Assembly: GCF_012489685.1 (NCBI RefSeq)
Contig: NC_080042.1
Coordinates: 50,148,066 to 50,212,065 of the forward strand
Direction of reading: 5' to 3'
DNA length: 64,000 nt
Source of the DNA: Lotus japonicus
Taxonomy: Eukaryota; Streptophyta; Magnoliopsida; Fabales; Fabaceae
This document shows positions 56,529 through 64,000 of this stretch, piece after piece (the first letter of the stretch is position 1; the number at the start of each line of letters is the position of its first letter). The notes below the pieces were generated by a model. That model saw nothing but the letters and a program-made list of their open reading frames with translations. It was not told the DNA's origin and made no database searches. The position numbers and the translations under genes were made by a program.

Positions 56529-59500
56529 ATGATTGAGTTTAATGATTTCTCAGTTCTGGCGTGGAACATAAGGGGAGCAGCGAATGTGTCGGCAAAGCGA
56601 CATGTTCGGGAGATTCTCCGGGTTAACCACCCAACTCTTGTTTTCTTATTGGAGACTAAGGTTCCTTTTAGTGCTGTCATGAGTTTTTGGAAAGCGGAGG
56701 GATATGTCCCGGTTCATGTGGAAGAAGCCATTGGCCGCTCCGGTGGCATTTGGTGTTTGAAATAGGAGTCTGTGCCCTTCTCTTTTTCTGTGGTTGAGAC
56801 GACTACCCATGCAGTCACGATTCGAATTGATGCCCTCTCTTCCAGTTGGTTCTGTACTGGTGTTTATGCAAGCCCTTCTCCAGCTGCTCGGGTGTTGGGA
56901 TAGGATTATCTGAAGGGTCTTAGACAGCGTGTCTCAGGACCTTGGATGTTGACAGGTGATTTTAATGAGACTCTGCTTCCTTCTGATCAGAACCGAGGTG
57001 TCTTTTCGGCGGCTAGAGCTGATAAGCTAGCGACTGTGATTGATGACTGTGACTTGCTAGACATTCACCCCTCTGGTTACCGGTTTACCTGGGCCAGGAA
57101 GCGAGAGGGGGAGCCGTTATTGTTGAAGAAGCTGGATTGGTGCTTTGTGGATATTCAGTGGCGGAATATGTTCCAAGAGGGAGGGGCTACGGTGTTGCCT
57201 CGCCGTTACTCGGATCATCACCCGTTGCTCATTCGGTGTGCCTGTTTGCTTCGAGGACGAGGTCCGCGACCCATTCGTTTTGAGGCGATGTGGGTTTCCC
57301 ATCCAGCTTATGAATCCGTGGTAGCGTCGGCTTGGGGAACTTCTATTCCGATTCACTTGAACCTTGATCAGGTGCGGCAGAAGTCTTTGGATTTTAATAA
57401 ACAAACTTTTGGGAATATTTTTCAGCGGAAGAGGGAGCTTGAGAACCGTCTGAGAGGAGTTCAGCGTGAGCTGGAGCGGGTGGACTCTGCATCGTTGCTT
57501 CGGTCTATGGTTCAGATTCAGCAGGATTTGGAAACCACCTTGAAACAAGAGGAGCTTTTTTGGTACCAGAAATCTAGAGAGCAAGTGATCAAGTATGGTG
57601 ACCGCAATACTCGCTTCTTTCATACTCAGACAGTTGTCCGCCGGAAGAGGAGCAAGGTTTATGCGCTGAACTTGCCTTGTGGTGAATGGTGTGAGGATGA
57701 GGAGGTGCTGAAGAGGGAAGCCCGATCCTTCTTTCAATCTCTTTTTTGCTCCTCCGAGAGCACCCGGGTGAGTGCCATCACTTCCTCTGCAGTTGCTGGT
57801 CTTCCTGATGTTGCTCGGCAAGCTCTTTGCAATCCGGTTACTAAGGATGAGGTGTGGACAGCGCTTTCTCACATGGGCTCTCTGAAAGCTCCTGGGCCGG
57901 ACGGTTTCTAGGCGCTTTTCTTTAAGCAGTATTGGCATATTGTGGGTGATGATGTGTGGCATATTGTTCGGGATGCTTTCTCGCATGGTTCCTTTGACCC
58001 TGTGTTAGCCCAGATTTTGATTGTGTTGATTCCGAAGGTTGACGTCCCTACATCCTTCCGGGAGTTTAGACCGATCAGCCTCTGTAATGTGCTCTACAAG
58101 CTCATTACTAAGGTCATGGTCAATAGGATACGACCTTATCTCCATGAGATTATTGGGCCCCTACAGAATAGTTTTATTCCTGGTAGGGGGACAGTTGATA
58201 ATGCTATTGTTTTGCAGGAGATCGTTCATCATATGAACCGAAGGAAGAATCGCAACATCATCTTCAAATTGGATCTAGAGAAAGCTTATGACAGGCTTAG
58301 CTGGGATTTCTTGAGAGATACCCTTCAGTTCTTTGGCTTCCCTGCAGCTTCTGTGGACCTGATTATGTTATGTGTATCTTCATCATCTCTTACTTTATTG
58401 TGGAATGGGATGAAGTTGGATCCTTTCGCTCCGTCCAGAGGGTTGAGACAAGGCGACCCACTCTCTCCCTACTTATTTGTGCTGTGTATGGAGCGTTTGG
58501 CTCTCGTTATTCAGGATGCTGTGGATTATGGGCGCTGGCATCCGGTCTCTATTTCCGGTAATGGTCCTGCTATTTCCCACCTTTTCTTTGCTGATGATGT
58601 TCTCTTGTTTGCCAAGGCAAAGGTTTCCCAGATGCAGCTCATCCACAAAATTCTCAGTGATTTTTGCTTGGCATCGGGGTTGCGGGTCAATGTTGCCAAG
58701 TCTAGAGCCTTTGCGGGAGTTGGGGTGGAACGTGCTAGGAAGGCCAGGATTCTTAGTGTGACTTCTATTCCCTTTACTTCCCACTTTGAGAAGTACTTGG
58801 GTTTTCCCATCCTGAAGGGGCGTCAGAAAGCGGCGGATTTTGATTTTGTGGTGGATCGGGTGGCCAGGAAGCTAGCCTCGTGGAAGGGCAAGCTTTTGAA
58901 CAAAGCCGGAAAAATTACTCTTGTCAAATCTGTTCTGAATAGCATCCCTGTGTACCCAATGCAGCTCCTTTGGTTCCCTCAATCTGTTTGTGACCGGCTA
59001 GATGGGATGGCCCGTGACTTCATTTGGGCTCGTGGTGACCGGCGAGGCATGCACATGGTATCTTGGCGTAAGATGTCTATGCACAAGAAGCATGGGGGCT
59101 TGGGCATTCGTCAGGCTCGCCTTTCTAATGTGGCCATGCTTGGGAAGCTGGTTTGGGATCTTATCAACTCTTCCGACAAGCTTTGGGTTCGTCTCTTGCG
59201 GGATAGTTACTTCCCTCATACTAGTTTTCTGCATGCTCCAGACAACCGTGGGTCCTTACTTTGGAATGCTCTGTTGCGCACTCGAACACAGCTTCGGGAA
59301 GGCTTTGCTTGGCGGATTGGTGAAGGTAATCTCTCCTTCTGGTATGATGATTGGAGTGGTTCGGGTCCGCTATGTTCCCTGGTTCCTTATGTTCACATTT
59401 CAGACACCAGTTTGCGTGTTCGTGATGTGTTTCGCGATGGGGCTTGTGATAGTCGCTGTCTTGCCACTCCGCTCTCGGTTCATGTCTCCCAGCTGTTGGG

Positions 59501-60593
59501 TTCCCAGTTTGTTTACACGCACTCAGATCATGAGGATTTGATGGTCTGGTCGGAGTCTGTGGATGGCGTTTTCTCTGTCTCGAGTTGTTATAGCTGGCTG
59601 TTATCACGCCAGTTGGGTCCCATGCAGCCTGTTCCGTGGAATTGGGTGTGGAAAGCGGTTGTTCCGGAGAAGGTGAGAGTTTTTTCGTGGCAGGCGATGC
59701 ATAACTCCCTCCCTACCGCTGAGATTCTTCATCACCGTGGGGTGAATATTCATGTCCTTTGCCGCCTCTGCAATATGGAGCCCGAGTCCCAAATTCATTG
59801 CTTGCGAGATTGTGGTGCAGCTCGACGGGTGTGGAGTAATTTGGCCTTGTCGTTAGCTTCTGATTTTTATTCAGCGGGGTCAATGGCAGAGTGGGTGGCC
59901 TCGGTTCCTCGAGCTTCTGCTGCATCTTTGCTCCTTCATGCGTGGTTTATTTGGAGAAGGCGATGCAAGTTTGTCTTTGAGAACATCCTTGAGCCTTGGC
60001 AGCTAGTTCTCCACCATGCTGCTGGGATAGACCATGTGTTGCGCGAGAGCCTGGTTGCGATGGCCCCTACCCGTGAGCCTCGCTGGGTCAAATGGCGGGC
60101 GCCGCCAGATGGTTGGGTGGCTTTGAATTCTGATGGATCTTCTCTTGGTAACCCAGGGCGGTCAGGAGCGGGTGGCGTGGTGCGGGACGCTACTGGAACG
60201 TGGCTGTTTGGTTTCTCTGCCTTTGTTGGTGTCTCTGAAATTCTCAAGGCTGAGCTTCTTTCCATCCTCTTTGGGTTACGTCTCTGTTGGGAGCGTGGTA
60301 TGCGACATGTGATTGTTTTCTCGGATTCTCAGTTGGCTATCACTCTTCTCAAGCGAGGTTGTGGGCGTTATCATGCTTATGCAGCAGTGTTTGACATGCT
60401 CCGAGAGCTTCTTGGTAGAGTCTGGCATGTCCGATTTGAGCATATCCTCCGGGAGGGGAATGCTGTAGCTGATTTGCTTGCGAAGCAGAGAGCTACTGGT
60501 GACAGACGCCTTAGCGTCTTGGAGAACCCCCCGTTGGATGCCATCACTATGTTGGCGGAGGACTACCGTGGAACTCACTTCTTGAGGCGTTAG
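56529..60593 (+). pseudogene. LINE ORF2 (endonuclease, reverse transcriptase, RNase H) with three TAG codons
   Basis: One reading frame of about 1354 codons with no frameshift, broken only by TAG at 56763, 56901 and 57909. The endonuclease has WNIRGAA, LLETKV, LTGDFNET and YSDHHPLL. The reverse transcriptase has SFIPGRGTVDNAI, FKLDLEKAYDRLSWDFL, SRGLRQGDPLSPYLF and the catalytic FADD (58590). Then zf-RVT, and RNase H with NSDGSSLGNPGRSGAGGVVR, LKAELLSILFG, VFSDSQLAI and HILREGNAVADLLAKQ: all four acidic residues are there. The first in-frame ATG is 56529; upstream the frame overlaps the end of ORF1. The three stops prevent a complete protein by standard decoding. Confidence 0.9.
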
Positions 60594-60655
60594 TCCTTTT
60601 TTCGTTTCTTTAAGCAGCTTTGTACCAAAAAAAAAAATTAAGACTGTACTTCAAA

Positions 60656-61068
60656 ATCAATTTGAAAGAATACGTAAATTGTGGACATTAATTCTCAAAT
60701 TTACGTTTTTTTCCAAAATTTTCTAAATGAACGTTTATTTAATAAATGTCGGCCATGTGGAAAATTCGTTTATTTGCAAAATTGTGTATTTATTTAATGA
60801 TTAATTTATTAATTAATTTATGTATTAATTAATTTCGACCAATCAAAATTCAAGGAATTGGACCAATCAGCGAAGACCATGTGGAAATTCGTTGAAACCA
60901 ACCAATAGAGATGTGACATGTGGAAATTAAATAACATTATGGCCCACTTTGGTGGATGAGCTTTATATATTATTAAGATAATTGCCGGTCTTAGTGGGGT
61001 GATGTGTATATGCTGGGTCATATACTTTGTATTCAATCTATGATCTAACAACATATTTACTTTGAAAT
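60656..61068. other. AT-rich, no gene
   Basis: CCATGTGGAAA/CATGTGGAAATT occurs three times (60753, 60879, 60918) with CCAATCA nearby, a small dispersed repeat. The rest is not recognised. Confidence 0.5.
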
Positions 61069-61250
61069 GAGATTAATTTCTATGCACTGATGATATAAAT
61101 ACATTTTTCACAATCATTCAATTACATCCCTTCATTTTGTTAGGTCATAATTAATTTTAAATTTAATAATATTTAAAATAGGAAATGAAGGCATGTGATT
61201 GAATGACTGTATAAAACTTTTTACACCGTCAGTACATAGAAATTAATCTC
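61069..61250. mobile_element. MITE with ~65-bp inverted ends, 182 bp
   Basis: The left end GAGATTAATTTCTATGCACT pairs with AGTACATAGAAATTAATCTC on the right. Similarity continues through TCATTCAATTACAT/ATGTGATTGAATGA and CCTTCATTT/AAATGAAGG. No ORF. Confidence 0.85.
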
Positions 61251-61431
61251 TTAAAAAATTTAATTTTTCTTAAAAGTTACTAACACTTCAATTTTTGCCA
61301 CCCTCAAATAAAAATCCTCCTTCCGCCTTGTGATCTTTTAGAGATTATTCACATAAATTCAAGTACCTTTGGTTTAAATATTTTTGAGTCCCACAATAAC
61401 TTTCATTTGTGCATATCTTTTATTCTTATTA

Positions 61432-63660
61432 CTAGTATATTTTACCCGTGCGATGCACGAGGATATTCATTTTTTTATTGCGTAAAATTTTAAATTATGT
61501 GTTATTGTTGTTATATGTATTAAAAGATAACTGACATTAATATTAATATCACCTGCACATATCATTATCCCAAAATGTGTACCACACGTTAAAGTGTTAC
61601 ATTTTCACTATCGCTACACATTAGGGTGGTCTATTTTAATAAAGGTGTGTGTAGTATTTTTAACAATGACCAAAGATAATTTACGAATAAAAAAAAATGA
61701 AGCATTACAAATATCAATGTTTCAACCAAATTCAAGTCGTTGTTCATGACATCTTACATCCTTACAAAAAATCTAAAGAAAAAAATAAAGAACAAAACAG
61801 AACATGAACATCAAGTGGAAACCCCCCTTTTGATGTTTTGTGCATGGATTTACAAAACTTGAAAACTAAAACATAAGCTAGTTGAGTTCTGATATGCAGT
61901 CACTGCTGAAAGTCATAGATACTTTAAACAACTCTAAAGCTCAAAATGTGGATGGGGTTGAAAAGATGCAGACAAATCAAACAGATGAAGGGTATTTATA
62001 CATGGAGAATAAACCATGAAGAATGTGAAAAGTTTCAACAATTCTCTTCCTCAGTGCAATTATTGAATATTTTTCATTTTAGAATAAATTGAAATTATGA
62101 AGAAGAGTTTTGAAAAATGAAAAGTCATAAAATCATTAAATTAGAAAAGTTGTAACAATTAGAATAGTGAAAGATCAATACATTGTTAAGTCATAAATTG
62201 TTCTCAAAGCATAGAAGAAACGGGCGGAAGATGAGAGGTTGCAAGGATGACAAATAGGCAATGGAAAGATTGAATCAAACTAAGAACAATGATACAAAGA
62301 AACTATATATAAGATGAGAGTTCATAAAGTTTAGTTAGTTGGCTACCTTGAGATGTACAACTTTTTGATGGCTAACACCAAGCCTAACTAGCAAGAGAAA
62401 CTTAACATCAGTTACATTATACCTTAGAGAGTAGATCAACTGCAACAATTGATCTTAGATAAGAAGATATTGACTTCAAATCTTGGATTGATTTTTGAAC
62501 CTAGAAGAATGCATATCGGAAACATACTTACACAAAAATAGAAAAATAAACCACACAAAAATGAAATCGATAAACATAAAGTCATTGTTCAGGAAATCCT
62601 GATCTTACATCCTTATAGAAAAATCTAAAGAAAAAATAAAGAACAAAACAGAACATGTACACTGTCTAAAACCCGCATCGATTTTTGGTGCATGATTTAC
62701 AAAATTTGAAACCTAAAACATAAGCTATTAGCTCACCAATTTCACAGCAGCAAAGAAACCATGCATAGAGTTTTGATTTATAGTCACTGACAACTCTGGA
62801 GCCCAAAAATGTAGATGAGGTTAATGGAAAGATGTAGACAAATCAAACAAATGAAGAGTATTTATACCTAAAGACTCAACCATGAAGGATATGAAAAGCC
62901 CCAACAATTCTCTTCCCCATTTCATTCATTAAATTGTATTCATTTTAGAATCAATTAAAATTGGAGTAGAAGTTTTCGATAATGAAAGTCATGAATCATT
63001 AATTTAAAAAAGTTGAAACAAGTAGAATATTGAAAGATCAAGAATTCTTTAAAGTATTAAAATCATTAAAGTGATCTCAAATTTTAAAATCAATTTCATG
63101 AACTAAAACTATATAATTTTTAGAAAATGTATAAAAAAGTATAAATATTTGATTGGACAAATGACGAAATTAAAAGAGAAATAAAACTACATAAATTCTA
63201 AAAATTTAGAATAAATAAAAAACTAAAAAACTATGTGCTAACAAAATAACATATTTGTATATCACTCTAAAAATCACATAATAAATAACAATATTTTTTT
63301 AAAAAATTATGCATGATTGTTAAAGAATTGTGGATTAACCTAATGGAATATGAAAAATCAATGTTATTAAAAACAACACATTAATTAATGTTTAAATTTA
63401 AAACGTTAAATTTTATATTACTTTTTTATGTGAATATGATTGTAGAATTTGAAAAGTACTTGTGACATTATTAGACACTTTGAAGTTGGATCAATTGTTC
63501 TTTTTAAGGTTATATGAAATAAACGGCTGAGATTCAATCTAAGCAAAATAAAATGCATTTTTACTAAAATATCCATGCTCATCTTTCACAGTTTGTAGAA
63601 TTAATTGTTGAATGACATATTTGGTCCCAAGATTGCATAAACTATCCCTTTATAGATAGA
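61432..63660 (-). mobile_element. Probable non-autonomous Helitron, reversed, 2229 bp
   Basis: Read on the minus strand, it begins TCTATCTATAAAGGGATAGT at 63660 and ends with hairpin CGTGCATCGCACG, GGTAAAATATA, CTAG at 61432, then host T. This satisfies the 5' TC and 3' CTAG rules. Its 5' end abuts the CTAG of another element. No helicase ORF. It contains a long diverged direct repeat. Confidence 0.65.
61725..62910. repeat. Direct repeat of ~330 bp (61725-62050 and 62570-62910)
   Basis: Shared blocks in the same order: CTTACATCCTTA, AAATCTAAAGAAAAAA, TAAAGAACAAAACAGAACAT, AAAACATAAGCTA, ACAAATCAAACA(G/A)ATGAAG, GTATTTATAC and CAACAATTCTCTTCC. Similarity is around four-fifths by eye. It lies within the Helitron candidate. 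Confidence 0.8.
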
Positions 63661-64000
63661 CTAGTCCTTTTACCCGTGCAATGCACGGGGAATTTTAATT
63701 TTTATTTATTGTATAAAAAAATTTAAATTTGTATTATGTTTATTTAAAAATAATTTGAGTTAAAAGGACAAAAAAAATTGAATATACGAAAACACTAATT
63801 TGTAAATTTTTTCCGTGAAGAATGGGTTTGCTTTTATTTTGTAGAAGCAGAACTATTTTATTTATTATTGGGTTTTGTGTTTAATGTTGCACTATTTAGT
63901 TTAGTTTGTTATTGAGGAAAAAAATATATTTCGTTACCCGTGCGTTACACGGGGTATTATGTTTATTGAACTAAAGTTTAATAAAGTAATTTATCTTATT
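63661..64000 (-). mobile_element. Further Helitron 3' ends, reversed, running out of the window
   Basis: On the minus strand CCCCGTGCATTGCACGGGTA with AAAGGA and CTAG ends at 63661. A second hairpin CCCCGTGTAACGCACGGGTA ends near 63935, without a CTAG. At least one 5' end lies outside the window. Confidence 0.6.

Noticed and set aside
57117..57986. 289-residue minus-strand ORF and other long antisense ORFs over the LINE
   Set aside because: The plus strand encodes clear endonuclease and reverse transcriptase motifs; the antisense ORFs have no recognisable domain.

Overview
The window is a stretch of plant nuclear genome, AT-rich and dominated by transposons. It reads as a eudicot. The SINE, MULE and CACTA types and the ABCC and PPR genes fit a legume, but the family assignment is inference. 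Only three genes look intact: a multi-exon ABCC10-type ABC transporter (6001-12249, +), a two-exon plastid-type DUF3143 protein (30207-32687, +) and a single-exon DYW-class PPR protein (38885-40900, +). They have unrelated functions and form no operon or cluster.

Layout. 1-5970: a MULE-type MITE, a probable non-autonomous Helitron, a hAT element and the ABCC upstream region. 6001-12249: the ABCC gene, with three copies of one MITE family and a second MITE type in its introns. 12250-15739: an Au-like SINE, a second hAT copy of the 3033-3384 family carrying an extra foldback segment, and degenerate sequence. 15740-22623: a 5'-truncated LINE split by a 1.3-kb solo LTR (5-bp duplication GGGCG) and a 2.9-kb CACTA element (3-bp duplication ACT). 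22690-26440: a reversed LINE scrap, a truncated copy of the DUF3143 intron, and two partial copies of a PPR pseudogene joined to LINE sequence. 26590-29710: a LINE split by a 1054-bp MULE (9-bp duplication) and a 713-bp hAT element (8-bp duplication).

34254-37543: a MULE inside which sits a second MULE (34487-36646). The inner element carries a captured plant gene fragment, and part of that coding sequence is repeated in opposite orientation inside its ~375-bp terminal arms. 37620-47527: the PPR gene, LINE, SINE, Copia and MITE remnants, and a Helitron 3' end with a SINE insertion. 47528-53430: a 5.9-kb CACTA element carrying a decayed Ulp1-like (C48) protease gene but no transposase I could recognise. 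54614-60644: an isolated Sas10/C1D-type exon, a 142-bp AG microsatellite and a nearly complete RNase H-bearing L1-type LINE whose ORF2 is broken only by three TAG codons. 61069-64000: a MITE and head-to-tail Helitron termini.

The main interest is the insertion history: many target-site duplications can be read directly, so the order of insertions can be reconstructed. The captured-gene MULE with coding sequence in its inverted arms is the most unusual item. I see no CRISPR array, rRNA or convincing functional tRNA gene.
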